A stretch of DNA of 37,349 bases, taken from positions 1 to 37,349 of the forward strand of contig JAEZGI010000048.1 of NCBI GenBank assembly GCA_023416995.1. The letters are read 5' to 3'. The notes under the pieces are model-generated. The model was not told the DNA's origin and ran no database searches. It saw only the letters and a list, made by a program, of their open reading frames with translations. Origin of the DNA: Bacteroidota bacterium. GTDB lineage: Bacteria > Bacteroidota > Bacteroidia > Chitinophagales > Chitinophagaceae. The translations under genes and the position numbers were made by a program. Shown here in pieces: positions 16,120 to 24,735 of this stretch (positions are counted from its first letter, which is position 1; each line of letters starts with the position of its first letter).

Positions 16120-16152
16120 GCGGCCCGGCACCGTGCCGGCCCGCTTTTTTTT
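16120..16152 (+). terminator. Rho-independent terminator after the DAHP synthase gene
   Basis: GCGGCCCGGCAC (16120-16131) pairs with GTGCCGGCCCGC (16133-16144) except for one C-C mismatch, and eight T follow. It separates the pheA-aroF part from the aroB-aroC part, which therefore likely has its own promoter or receives readthrough. Confidence 0.85.
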
Positions 16153-16209
16153 GCCTCAGCAGTTCTCTAAGCCGCTGAGATGCCTGTCTCATTTCAACTA
16201 CGGTTACCC

Positions 16210-16641
16210 ATGACTGATAGCCAAACCAGAAGTTTCCTGTTTATACATGTGATCTGGACCACTTCAGAAAGGGCCGCGGTATTGAAAAAACCTGTGCGAA
16301 CGATCCTGTTCGCTTACCTGCAGAAAAGCAGCGAAGAAAAAGGGATCAAGATTTTAGCATTAAACGGTGTGGATGATCATGTGCATGTGCTGTTGCAGTT
16401 ACAACCGGCACAGAATCTTGCGCAGGTAGTTAAAAGCCTGAAAACCGACGCTGCCGGATGGATCGTTACCACTAACCTGCTTGGAAGCAGTTTTGAGTGG
16501 CAGAATAACTATGCTGCTTACACCGTCAGCCCCAGCGGTCTGAAACAGGTAATCGAATTCATCGGAAACCAGGAAGTTTATCACCAGAACAAAACGCTGG
16601 AATCAGAGCTTGCGGTTTTTGACAAAAACTATTTTGAATGA
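16210..16641 (+). CDS. Y1-transposase-like (IS200/REP-type) protein lacking the catalytic Tyr
   Basis: I take ATG at 16210 (MTDSQTRSFLFIHVIWTT), the usual family start, giving 143 residues; the longer frame from 16180 is less likely. The fold is that of the IS200/IS605 transposase: FIHVIWTT strand, HUH metal site DHVHVLL (His57, His59), WQNNYAAYTVSPSGL and a final helix. In that helix, where family members have a nucleophilic Tyr (KYIxNQ), this protein has IEFIGNQ with Phe117. It lies inside an aromatic biosynthesis operon and overlaps aroB by ATGA. No insertion-sequence ends were seen. It may be a domesticated nucleic-acid-binding protein. Confidence 0.82.
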   Translation: MTDSQTRSFLFIHVIWTTSERAAVLKKPVRTILFAYLQKSSEEKGIKILALNGVDDHVHVLLQLQPAQNLAQVVKSLKTDAAGWIVTTNLLGSSFEWQNNYAAYTVSPSGLKQVIEFIGNQEVYHQNKTLESELAVFDKNYFE

Positions 16642-17651
16642 AGAAACTCTCCTATACTTTCAGCGCGAAAACAACTGATTATTATTTTGACGCCGATCTT
16701 ACAAAGCTCGATAAGTTAACGGACCGGTCCCGCGCGGTATTGATCACGGATGAAAATATCTTCAAGGCACATAAAAAGAAACTGTCTGGCTGGGATTGTA
16801 TCGTATTGAAACCGGGCGAAGAGTTCAAGGTACAGGCAACGGTGAACAGCATTATCGAACAACTGATAGCCTTTAAAGCCGATCGTAAAACAATGCTGGT
16901 TGGCATCGGTGGCGGTGTGATCACTGATCTCACTGGTTTTGTAGCGGCAACCTATATGCGCGGTTTATCTTTTGGATTTGTGCCGACCACCATACTTGCG
17001 ATGGTCGATGCTTCTATCGGTGGTAAAAATGGCATTGACGTTGGGTTATATAAAAACCTTGTTGGTACCATCCGCCAACCTTCTTTTTTATTATACGACG
17101 TGAGCCTGCTAAAAAGTTTGCCTACATCAGAATGGATCAATGGTTTTGCAGAGATCATAAAACATAGTTGCATAAAAGATCTGCGTTTGTTCAAAGAACT
17201 CGAACAAAACAAGCTAACTTATTATCGCCGCGACCCTGAAGCCTTAAAAAAACTTATCAGAAGAAATGTGATTATCAAATCTGATGTTGTAAAAGAAGAT
17301 GAATTTGAACAGGGCGATCGTAAATTGCTGAACTTTGGGCATACGCTTGGACATGCCATTGAGAACATGTATGAGTTGTCGCATGGCCAGGCGATTTCAA
17401 TTGGTATGACCGTAGCCTGTCAGCTCTCTGAACGACTTACAGGTTTCAGTGAAACGGGTAGGGTAGTAAAGGTGTTGAAACAATATGGATTGCCTACTTA
17501 TGCGGAATACGACAAAAAGAAAGCCTTTGAAGTATTGCGTATGGATAAAAAGAAAGAGCTGGACAAAATGAATTTTGTTTTGCTCCGCAAGATCGGGAAA
17601 GCGGTCGTGTACCCCATACCGATGACCGAACTGGAGCAGGCGTTTAATTGA
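16638..17651 (+). CDS. aroB: 3-dehydroquinate synthase
   Basis: This 337-residue NAD-dependent, metal-dependent enzyme turns DAHP into 3-dehydroquinate. Signatures are GIGGGVITDLTGFVAATYMRG (NAD loop), PTTILAMVDASIGGKNGID, FAEIIKHSCI and NFGHTLGHAIE with the metal-binding histidines. Its ATG overlaps the stop of the transposase-like gene by four bases, so translation is coupled. It is a little shorter than E. coli AroB (362), as is normal for the group. Confidence 0.95.
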   Translation: MKKLSYTFSAKTTDYYFDADLTKLDKLTDRSRAVLITDENIFKAHKKKLSGWDCIVLKPGEEFKVQATVNSIIEQLIAFKADRKTMLVGIGGGVITDLTGFVAATYMRGLSFGFVPTTILAMVDASIGGKNGIDVGLYKNLVGTIRQPSFLLYDVSLLKSLPTSEWINGFAEIIKHSCIKDLRLFKELEQNKLTYYRRDPEALKKLIRRNVIIKSDVVKEDEFEQGDRKLLNFGHTLGHAIENMYELSHGQAISIGMTVACQLSERLTGFSETGRVVKVLKQYGLPTYAEYDKKKAFEVLRMDKKKELDKMNFVLLRKIGKAVVYPIPMTELEQAFN

Positions 17652-17681
17652 TTATTTTTTATAGCTTAACCGGATTGATAC

Positions 17682-18947
17682 ATGAAGATTGCTACGATAC
17701 AACCAACTTTTTTAACAGGAACCATACAGGCCCCGACGTCGAAAAGTTCAATGCAGCGCGCTTGCGCAGCCGCGTTGCTTTCGAAAGGTACCACAACCAT
17801 AACCAACCCGGGAAACTCAAACGATGATCGCGCGGCGCTGGATGTGATCCGGGCTTTGGGTGCAAAGGTCAGTGCAGAAGAGGGTAAACTGGTAGTAACC
17901 AGTGAAGGCGTAAATCCCGTTGCCGACAGTATCAACTGTGGTGAAAGCGGGCTTGGTATCCGCATGTTTACGCCGATAGTTGCACTCAGTGAAAGGCGCA
18001 TAACCATCAACGGTAGTGGTAGCCTGGTAACTCGCCCGATGCATTTTTTTGATGAGATATTTCCATCGCTGAACATTAAAATTGACACCAACAATGGTAA
18101 GGTGCCCATGGTTATCCAGGGGCCGTTACAACCTGCAGATATAGAGGTAGACGGATCATTAAGTTCACAGTTCCTGACCGGCTTACTAATGGCTTATGCT
18201 GCTGCCGGTGCGAGCGATGTGGCTATCAGGGTAAATAATCTTACCAGCAAACCATATATTGATCTTACGCTTGATGTAATGAAACGTTTTGGCGTAAACG
18301 TCGAGAATCGTAATTACGAAAGTTTTTATTTCCCTCCTGGTGCCCCGGCTTATACTGCCCGCACTTACCAGGTAGAAGGCGATTGGAGCGGCGCTGCATT
18401 TTTGCTGGTGGCCGGTGCCATTGCAGGTAATATTATTGTCCGTGGGCTTGATGTGTATTCAACACAGGCCGATAAAGCGGTATTGCATGCTTTGGCTGCA
18501 GCAGGTGCTGTGATGTCGATTGAAACAGAACAGATCCATATAGCAACCACCTCATTAAAAGCATTTCATTTCAATGCGATGGAATGTCCGGATCTGTTCC
18601 CTCCACTAGTGGCGCTGGCCGCATGCTGCGATGGTAAATCGGTTATAGAAGGTGTGAGCAGACTGGCACATAAAGAAAGCGACAGGGGACTGACCTTACA
18701 GGAAGAGTTTCGTAAGCTGGGGATCAACATTAAATTACAGGATAACCTCATGATCATCGAGGGAGGTACGGGTCTGAACGGCGCTACGGTACATTCACGC
18801 CACGATCATCGTATCGCTATGGCCTGTGCGGTGGCCGCACTGAAAGCATCCGGACCGGTTACTATAGAAGACGCGGATGCCGTAAACAAATCGTACCCGC
18901 ATTTTTTTGAAGATATTATGAAACTCGGCGCTGCAGTAACTTATTAA
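17682..18947 (+). CDS. aroA: 5-enolpyruvylshikimate-3-phosphate synthase
   Basis: This 421-residue two-domain enzyme transfers enolpyruvyl from PEP to shikimate 3-phosphate. Seen: APTSKSSMQRACAAALLSKG (substrate Lys-Ser), NCGESGLGIRMF, GSLSSQFLTGLLMA, the DLFPPLVALAA region and RHDHRIAMACAVAAL near the C-terminus. The usual NGTA segment reads NCGESGLGIRM, as in class II-like and Bacteroidota forms. It follows aroB by 30 bases. Confidence 0.94.
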   Translation: MKIATIQPTFLTGTIQAPTSKSSMQRACAAALLSKGTTTITNPGNSNDDRAALDVIRALGAKVSAEEGKLVVTSEGVNPVADSINCGESGLGIRMFTPIVALSERRITINGSGSLVTRPMHFFDEIFPSLNIKIDTNNGKVPMVIQGPLQPADIEVDGSLSSQFLTGLLMAYAAAGASDVAIRVNNLTSKPYIDLTLDVMKRFGVNVENRNYESFYFPPGAPAYTARTYQVEGDWSGAAFLLVAGAIAGNIIVRGLDVYSTQADKAVLHALAAAGAVMSIETEQIHIATTSLKAFHFNAMECPDLFPPLVALAACCDGKSVIEGVSRLAHKESDRGLTLQEEFRKLGINIKLQDNLMIIEGGTGLNGATVHSRHDHRIAMACAVAALKASGPVTIEDADAVNKSYPHFFEDIMKLGAAVTY

Positions 18948-18969
18948 GCGCTTTCAACTTTGAATTGCT

Positions 18970-19968
18970 ATGAATGCATTTGGAAGAATATTCAGGGTAA
19001 CCATATTTGGCGAGTCACATGGTGAAAGCGTTGGACTCAATATTGACGGATGTCCTGCCGGTTTGCCGTTGTCGGTAGAAGATTTTCTGCATGATATCGA
19101 ACGCCGTAAGGGCGGTAATCAAAAGGGAACTACGCCCCGGAAAGAAGACGATTTGCCGATCTTCAAAAGTGGCATCTTCAATAACAAAACAACCGGTGCC
19201 CCTATAACGATCCTGTTTGAAAACAATAATACGCGTTCGGGTGATTATGAAAAACAACGCGCGGTACCACGTCCCGGACATGCTGATTTTGTGGCGCATC
19301 AGAAATATGGCGGTCATGAAGATTTTCGCGGTGGTGGTCATTTCAGCGGGCGCTTAACAGTTGCGTTGGTTGCGGCAGGTGTAATTGCTAAAAAACTGTT
19401 GAAAGGCGCCACTGTGGTTTCAACCATTACCGAGATTGCCGGCCTGCCCGATGCAGAAGCTGGTCTGCAACGCGCTATTGAAGCAAAAGATTCAGTAGGT
19501 GGAATAGTGGAATGTCGTGTAAATGGATTGCCTGCAAGTCTTGGTGAACCATTTTTTGATTCGGTAGAATCCGTCCTGGCGCATGCGGTTTTTGCTATTC
19601 CGGCCGTACGCGGTGTGGAGTTTGGAACCGGTTTTGGGGCCGCAAAGATGTTTGGCAGTGAACACAATGATGCCATTGAAGACAACACCGGGAAAACGCG
19701 TACCAACCATGCCGGTGGAGTGGTAGGTGGCATCACCAACGGCAACGAACTTGTGTTCCGGATCGCCATCAAACCAACCTCATCAACGCCGAAATTGCAA
19801 CAGACATTGAACTGGGAAACGAACCAGGTAGAAGATTTTTCTGTGAAAGGCCGTCATGATCTTTGTATTGCCCTGCGTGTGCCCGTTGTGCTGGAAGCAG
19901 TTACGGCCATGGTTTTAGCCGATCTCATGATGCTTGAACAGCAGGTACCCCGTGTATACAACGTATAA
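18970..19968 (+). CDS. aroC: Chorismate synthase
   Basis: This 332-residue enzyme uses reduced FMN to convert EPSP to chorismate. Motifs: FGESHGESVG, RPGHADFVAHQKYG, RGGGHFSGR, a TNHAGGVVGGITNG loop and KGRHDLCIALRVP. It is about 20-30 residues shorter than many homologues, mainly in loops, with all key motifs intact. It follows aroA by 22 bases and completes the path from DAHP to chorismate in this cluster apart from aroD, aroE and aroK, which are not in the window. Confidence 0.95.
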   Translation: MNAFGRIFRVTIFGESHGESVGLNIDGCPAGLPLSVEDFLHDIERRKGGNQKGTTPRKEDDLPIFKSGIFNNKTTGAPITILFENNNTRSGDYEKQRAVPRPGHADFVAHQKYGGHEDFRGGGHFSGRLTVALVAAGVIAKKLLKGATVVSTITEIAGLPDAEAGLQRAIEAKDSVGGIVECRVNGLPASLGEPFFDSVESVLAHAVFAIPAVRGVEFGTGFGAAKMFGSEHNDAIEDNTGKTRTNHAGGVVGGITNGNELVFRIAIKPTSSTPKLQQTLNWETNQVEDFSVKGRHDLCIALRVPVVLEAVTAMVLADLMMLEQQVPRVYNV

Positions 19969-20010
19969 GGTCCGGTCCATTATCCACCCGTATATAAACG
20001 CGATTGTCTT

Positions 20011-20316
20011 ATGTCATTGATTTATCACATCACCAGTCAATCTGCCTGGCAGCAGGCTCTTGAGCTTGGTTATTACGAAGCACCATCACTGGCCAACGAA
20101 GGTTTTATTCATTGCTCACATGAATCACAGATAGCGGGTGTGCTTTCCCGTTACTATGCAGGTCGCACCGACCTGGTTAAATTAAATATTGAACCGGAGA
20201 AGTTGACCAGCAGGCTGATTTATGAGTGGTCTCCTTCAGTGGCAGACACTTTTCCGCATGTGTATGGTCCTATCAACGTGGATGCGGTAGAGAGTACTGA
20301 ACCTGTGGCCGGTTAA
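20011..20316 (+). CDS. DUF952-family protein
   Basis: This 101-residue protein is a compact DUF952 domain: IYHITSQSAWQQAL at the start, EGFIHCSHESQIAGVLSRYY and a C-terminal PHVYGPINVDAV. The family's activity is not established; its fold is related to ADP-ribosyltransferase-like folds. It follows aroC by 42 bases and is probably cotranscribed. Confidence 0.85.
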   Translation: MSLIYHITSQSAWQQALELGYYEAPSLANEGFIHCSHESQIAGVLSRYYAGRTDLVKLNIEPEKLTSRLIYEWSPSVADTFPHVYGPINVDAVESTEPVAG

Positions 20317-20416
20317 TGGCAACACATTGGCTGTGGTTCTTGCAAAGATCCGGATCGTTCCGTATCCCGGGGCGCCATACGGCACGATTATTACAATATG
20401 CCATTAAAACCATTTT

Positions 20417-20722
20417 ATGCACGACTTCACTGTTAATGCTTCGCTTCAGATTGTACCTATTGTAGAAGACAAACATCCTTATCATTGGGTGGATGCTGCT
20501 ATTGCCATCATCCAGGATTCGGGAATTGTGTACGAAGTAGGGCCCTTTGCGACCGTGCTGGAAGGCACTTATACACAGGTGATGCAGGTGATCAACGACG
20601 TGAATGAGTTTCTGCTGAGTAAAGGTTGTGCAGAATGGATCAGCAATATCCAGTTACAGGTTAAAGCGGATGGACCTATTACCGGCAACAGCAAAACCGA
20701 AAAGTTTAAGTCGGGGTATTAA
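20417..20722 (+). CDS. MTH1187/YkoF-type thiamine-binding family protein (DUF77)
   Basis: This 101-residue single-domain protein has the ferredoxin-like pattern of the family: NASLQIVPIV, VDAAIAIIQDSGIVYEVGPFATVLEGTY and a central helix VMQVINDVNEFLLSKG. Relatives bind thiamine or its precursors, but most are uncharacterised. It ends the plus-strand run and faces the VanX-type gene convergently. Confidence 0.85.
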   Translation: MHDFTVNASLQIVPIVEDKHPYHWVDAAIAIIQDSGIVYEVGPFATVLEGTYTQVMQVINDVNEFLLSKGCAEWISNIQLQVKADGPITGNSKTEKFKSGY

Positions 20723-20789
20723 GATGCAGGTCGCGTATATTTCATGTTTCCGCTGACCGGCACGCGAATACATGATGCAACTTGTATTA

Positions 20790-21500
20790 TCAGCGCAGGT
20801 CATCAAACCTCAAATCCAGCACCTCGTAATCTTTATCATTCGGCCAGTTGTAATGCCACCATTCGGTATCGATTGGTTTGAAACCATGTCGTTCCATTAT
20901 AGTTTTCAATTTGCGACGATTGGTCAGCACTTTTTGCGGAAATGCAGTGAACCGGTGCCAGGCACTGTCGGTGAAATTATCGAAGCCGGTGCCCATGTCA
21001 AGTTCAGTTTCTGATGCCAGTGCAATCAGGGTCAGGTCAACTGCCAGCCCGCGGTTGTGACCGGAACCTTTTGTGGGTTTGGCCACATATCTTTCATCAC
21101 CGATCAGTTCCCAAAATTTCACTGTCACACTGTAAGGACGATAAGCATCAAAAATTTTTAATCCCAGTCCTTCGCCGGCCAGTTCTGCCTGCACCCTGGC
21201 AAGAGCTTTTGCCGCCGGCAAACGAAGAAAAGTTTCGTTGGCGCCGGCTTTATACATCAGGCGACCGGTGAAATTATCCCTGGTGGCGTATTTCAGATCC
21301 AGGACCAGTGTTGGTATCAGTTTATGGAGCGAAATCATACGTTTAGCCGTATCGGCCCGCGCCGATTGCCTGTATTGTTTGGGGTGATTAATGGTCGTAA
21401 CACCGTAATTTTTAATCTTTTGCTGACCAGCAAGCGCAGCAGGAAGCAGTAATACCAGGCTATATAAAATGTACCGATTAATTCCTATTTTGTATATCAT
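20790..21500 (-). CDS. Secreted VanX-type D-alanyl-D-alanine dipeptidase
   Basis: This 236-residue protein has an N-terminal signal sequence (about 1-25, YILYSLVLLLPAALAGQ) and an M15D zinc peptidase domain. The zinc site is complete: SGHNRGLAVD (SxHxxGxAxD) and EWWHYNW with the catalytic Glu and third His ligand. FDAYRPYSV carries the conserved Arg. Such enzymes split D-Ala-D-Ala; in organisms without a van cluster they are thought to salvage envelope dipeptides. There is no vanH or vanA nearby, so resistance is not implied. It is divergent from an L,D-transpeptidase. Confidence 0.92.
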   Translation of the reverse strand: MIYKIGINRYILYSLVLLLPAALAGQQKIKNYGVTTINHPKQYRQSARADTAKRMISLHKLIPTLVLDLKYATRDNFTGRLMYKAGANETFLRLPAAKALARVQAELAGEGLGLKIFDAYRPYSVTVKFWELIGDERYVAKPTKGSGHNRGLAVDLTLIALASETELDMGTGFDNFTDSAWHRFTAFPQKVLTNRRKLKTIMERHGFKPIDTEWWHYNWPNDKDYEVLDLRFDDLR

Positions 21501-21564
21501 TGCAATTATCGTTCAGATGGAACACACCTGAAGTTACAAACTCTAAACCGGCTTACATAACTGC

Positions 21565-23238
21565 ATGAAATCATCTGCCCTAAAAGGATTTCTTCCCGTC
21601 TTACTGATTATTTTCTGCAGTAGCTGCGGCGAAACAGCAAAACCAAAAGACACTGACATTGTCCCGAAAGAGGAAGATATCGACGTTCATATCATTCAAA
21701 ATCTTCAGGAAACGATCGATTACGCAGTTATTAATAAGGGGCGGGTAAATGATTCGATTGTATTAAGCAGCATGAGCCTGGTGGAGCGCGTTTATCAAAA
21801 TAATGAGTATAAACCTGTTTGGCGGAAAGAAAAAAACTGGTCGCCGGTCGCAGATTCTTTATATGATTTTATAAAACAGTCGAAAGAGTACGGGCTTTTT
21901 CCTTCCGATTATCATTACAGACAGTTACAGGGTTCGTGGTTTCAGCTTTCAACCGATTCGGTCGCAATGAAAAATGCCGCTTTGTGGAGCCGGACCGATC
22001 TGATGTTAACGGATGCATTGTTTTTAATGGCGCGGCACCTGAAATACGGACGGCTGGAGCGAGATAGTGTCACTCTTTCATCCGATACCGTTGTAAACGA
22101 AGATCTGCTTACCCGAACATTGTCGGATATCGTGAGCGCCGGGAGTGTTGTGCCGGTGCTTCAACAATTAGAGCCCCGTCATCCGGGTTACGATTCAATA
22201 AAAGTGGGACTGAGGGCATACCTCGATTCCGTAACATTCCGGCGTTATACCTACCTGGTGTTTCCGGATCCTGATTCTCTGAACTTTTACCGGAAATTGC
22301 AACGCAGACTTTTTGAATCGGATCTTGTTGAGTCTGCAGTAGAACCTTTGGATACGGCTGCCTGGCGCAGTGTAATTGCGGGTTATCAAAAAGCGAATAA
22401 CCTGCGTGTAACGGGAAAGATCAGCGAAACTATGGTGAATTCGTTGAATAACACCGATTGGGAACGATTTATCCGGGCCGCAATTACACTCGATCGTTTT
22501 AAACAACTGGTCGATACCATGCCGCCGACCTATGTTTGGGTAAACATTCCCGCATTCATGCTGAAGGTAGTCGATGCCGATACTACGGTGTTTGATTCAC
22601 GCGTGATTGTAGGTACTACCAAAACACGCACGCCGGTGCTGACCTCGCAGCTAAGCAACTTCATCACCTATCCGCAATGGACGGTTCCCTATAGCATCAT
22701 TTTTAAAGAGATGCTGCCGCAGATACAGCGCAACGTTGGATATCTTGCCAAACAGAACCTGATGGTAGTTGATAAAAACGACAGCATCATTGACCCGCAT
22801 ACCATAGACTGGAGCAAACTGAGTAAGAACAGATTTCCTTACCTGATAAAACAGCGGCAGGGTGATGATAATTCGCTGGGGGTGTTAAAATTCAATTTTG
22901 CCAATAAATACAGCGTGTACCTGCACGATACCAATGCGCGGTGGATGTTCAGCAAAACCGACCGGGCGCTGAGTCACGGCTGTGTCAGGGTCAAAGATTT
23001 TCGCCGCCTGGCGAACTATCTCGTCCGAAATGACACAATAAAATACCACCCGGATACGCTAAAGAGCTGGATAAACCGACAGGAGAAACATGTTGTATCG
23101 GGTTTTGCGAAAGTTCCGGTGTTCATTCGCTATTTTTCGTGCGAGGGAATCAATGGCAGACTGAAATTTTATCCTGATATTTATGGCGAGGACAAACTGC
23201 TGCGGAACCGGTATTTTGCTGACAAGCAGATTTTGTGA
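21565..23238 (+). CDS. L,D-transpeptidase lipoprotein (YcbB/LdtD-like)
   Basis: This 557-residue protein starts with a lipoprotein signal (LLIIFCSSCGE; lipid-bearing Cys near residue 21). An N-terminal scaffold with a peptidoglycan-binding-like subdomain (about 250-300) leads to a YkuD catalytic domain whose nucleophile is Cys473 in SHGCVRVKDF. The overall order matches the YcbB class of about 550-600 residues. These enzymes make 3-3 cross-links or attach proteins to peptidoglycan and resist most beta-lactams. It neighbours RlpA and a VanX-type dipeptidase, forming an envelope-remodelling group. Confidence 0.92.
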   Translation: MKSSALKGFLPVLLIIFCSSCGETAKPKDTDIVPKEEDIDVHIIQNLQETIDYAVINKGRVNDSIVLSSMSLVERVYQNNEYKPVWRKEKNWSPVADSLYDFIKQSKEYGLFPSDYHYRQLQGSWFQLSTDSVAMKNAALWSRTDLMLTDALFLMARHLKYGRLERDSVTLSSDTVVNEDLLTRTLSDIVSAGSVVPVLQQLEPRHPGYDSIKVGLRAYLDSVTFRRYTYLVFPDPDSLNFYRKLQRRLFESDLVESAVEPLDTAAWRSVIAGYQKANNLRVTGKISETMVNSLNNTDWERFIRAAITLDRFKQLVDTMPPTYVWVNIPAFMLKVVDADTTVFDSRVIVGTTKTRTPVLTSQLSNFITYPQWTVPYSIIFKEMLPQIQRNVGYLAKQNLMVVDKNDSIIDPHTIDWSKLSKNRFPYLIKQRQGDDNSLGVLKFNFANKYSVYLHDTNARWMFSKTDRALSHGCVRVKDFRRLANYLVRNDTIKYHPDTLKSWINRQEKHVVSGFAKVPVFIRYFSCEGINGRLKFYPDIYGEDKLLRNRYFADKQIL

Positions 23239-23278
23239 ACCTGGAAATTTGTCCTTATCCGACATCAAATGAAATGCT

Positions 23279-23734
23279 ATGAAAACAACCATTCTGATTG
23301 CTTACCTGTTCATGCAGGCCTGTACGGGCAGCTTGTTTGCGCAAACGGCGCCAGCAAAAGCGCCTGCTACGGGTACACAGAAAAAACCTGCGAAACGGGT
23401 AAAGAAAACGGCTCCGATCCAATATGGAATGGCAAGTTTCTATCATAATAAATTCCACGGCCGTAAAACATCTTCAGGCGAGCTGTACGACAAAGATAAA
23501 ATGACGGCTGCGCATAACGGTTTGCCGCTTAATACATGGATCCGGGTCACCAACATAAAAAATGGTCGTTCGGTTGTAGTAAAGGTGAACGACAGGCTTC
23601 ATCATCGTAATCAGCGGCTTGTGGATCTGAGTCGCAAAGCTGCGAGTTCGTTGGGGTACATTGGCCGGGGATTGACGCGTGTAAAACTGGAGGTGCTGGG
23701 CAAAAATAAACCTGAGGAAATTGCAGTAAATTAG
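23279..23734 (+). CDS. rlpA: RlpA-like double-psi beta-barrel protein
   Basis: This 151-residue protein has a signal peptide (about 1-21, ending SLFAQ), a basic Ala/Pro/Lys linker (22-48) and one RlpA domain (GMASFYHNKFHGRKTSSGE, MTAAHNGLPLNTWIRVTN, NDRLHHRNQRLVDLSRKAA). RlpA homologues are lytic transglycosylases acting on naked glycan, or septal-ring proteins. The Asp of the NDR motif is kept, but the next GP is replaced by LHH, so activity is unsure. No SPOR domain. Confidence 0.9.
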   Translation: MKTTILIAYLFMQACTGSLFAQTAPAKAPATGTQKKPAKRVKKTAPIQYGMASFYHNKFHGRKTSSGELYDKDKMTAAHNGLPLNTWIRVTNIKNGRSVVVKVNDRLHHRNQRLVDLSRKAASSLGYIGRGLTRVKLEVLGKNKPEEIAVN

Positions 23735-23784
23735 TTTTCGGGTGGCGTTCTTGTTGAAAGGGTCTATTCCAAAAAGCAACAAAT

Positions 23785-24585
23785 ATGACAAAGGGTTTTC
23801 TCCTGGTTGTGGTACACAGCCTGTTATACTTAGCAGGACTCAGCCAGACCAAAACCTACATACAGGACCCCACTTTATCAGTTAGTTTTTTGTTTCATGA
23901 TTTCAGATCTGCTGCTGCGGTGCGCGCTTCTTCCTTGCGTACGGCTATCCGCAATCACGAGTTTGGTAAAATCAAGGAGATGTCACCCGGTCTGGGTCTC
24001 ACGTACATTGAAGGTCTCAATAAACATTTTGATTATACAGTATCAGTCACCGGTTCGTTTTTAGATTACCCGGTTGAGCGCCGGGCTCCATTTGGAAAAG
24101 ATTATTTCCTGGTGGAGGCAGATGTGTCGATCCGTGGCAAGATGTTTTCGAACCGGCGATGGGTTTCCCCGTTTTTGCAGGCAGGTGCCGGTACATCGTT
24201 TTACGCCGGCTATTATTCGGCATTCGTGCCTTTGGGTGCGGGTGTGCAGGTAAATTTTTTTGAAGAAGCTTTTTTCCTGGTCAACGCTCAATACCGCGTA
24301 CCGGTCACGAGGATGTCGTCTTACCATTTTTTTTACAGTGTTGGTCTGGCTGGCAACATAGGTCGCAAAAAGCAGCACCGCGAGCCAAAATATGTGCCAA
24401 TGCCGGTGATCTTTAGAGCCGATCGTGATGGCGATGGTGTTCCTGATTCAGAAGATGTTTGTCCTGATACGAAAGGTCTCGCAGCCTTCAAAGGTTGTCC
24501 CGATACAGATGGCGATGGTGTTGCGGATAGTGATGACAGATGTCCGACCGTCAAGGGGGTTAAGGAGAAGCAGGGGTGCCCGTAG
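23785..24585 (+). CDS. Outer-membrane beta-barrel protein with type 3 repeats, probably C-terminally truncated
   Basis: This 266-residue protein has a signal peptide (about 1-20), a beta-barrel-like region with alternating aromatic residues (25-200) and two thrombospondin type 3 calcium repeats: DRDGDGVPDSEDVCPDTKG and DTDGDGVADSDDRCPTVKG. In related Bacteroidota proteins such repeats usually lead into an OmpA-type peptidoglycan-binding domain. Here a TAG follows KQGCP, and what comes after, in the same frame, is a YD-repeat fragment instead. GGGGTGCC occurs twice at the junction (24573-24580 and 24587-24594), suggesting a deletion or rearrangement. Confidence 0.8.
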   Translation: MTKGFLLVVVHSLLYLAGLSQTKTYIQDPTLSVSFLFHDFRSAAAVRASSLRTAIRNHEFGKIKEMSPGLGLTYIEGLNKHFDYTVSVTGSFLDYPVERRAPFGKDYFLVEADVSIRGKMFSNRRWVSPFLQAGAGTSFYAGYYSAFVPLGAGVQVNFFEEAFFLVNAQYRVPVTRMSSYHFFYSVGLAGNIGRKKQHREPKYVPMPVIFRADRDGDGVPDSEDVCPDTKGLAAFKGCPDTDGDGVADSDDRCPTVKGVKEKQGCP

Positions 24586-24735
24586 GGGGGTGCCAAAAGC
24601 ATCTATGAAAAATATGACCTGGGCACCGGCAAAGTGAATGGAGTTTATTATCAACCCGGTCTCAACGAAACCTGGCAACATGAATACGATTATGATGCAG
24701 AAAACCGCCTAACTTCTGTGCGTACATCAGCGGAT
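24586..24735 (+). pseudogene. YD-repeat (RHS-type) protein remnant
   Basis: In the frame after the TAG at 24583-24585 the sequence reads KSIYEKYDLGTGKVNGVYYQ and then HEYDYDAENRLTSVRTSADV. That is an RHS/YD repeat of the style found in large Bacteroidota polymorphic toxins and surface proteins. No start and no further repeats exist on either side. It is a scrap about 50 codons long, running into the end of the convergent DUF6056 gene. Confidence 0.75.

Noticed and set aside
20790..21500. Vancomycin resistance gene
   Set aside because: The VanX-type dipeptidase stands alone with a signal peptide and no vanH or vanA partners. It is more likely an envelope dipeptide salvage enzyme.
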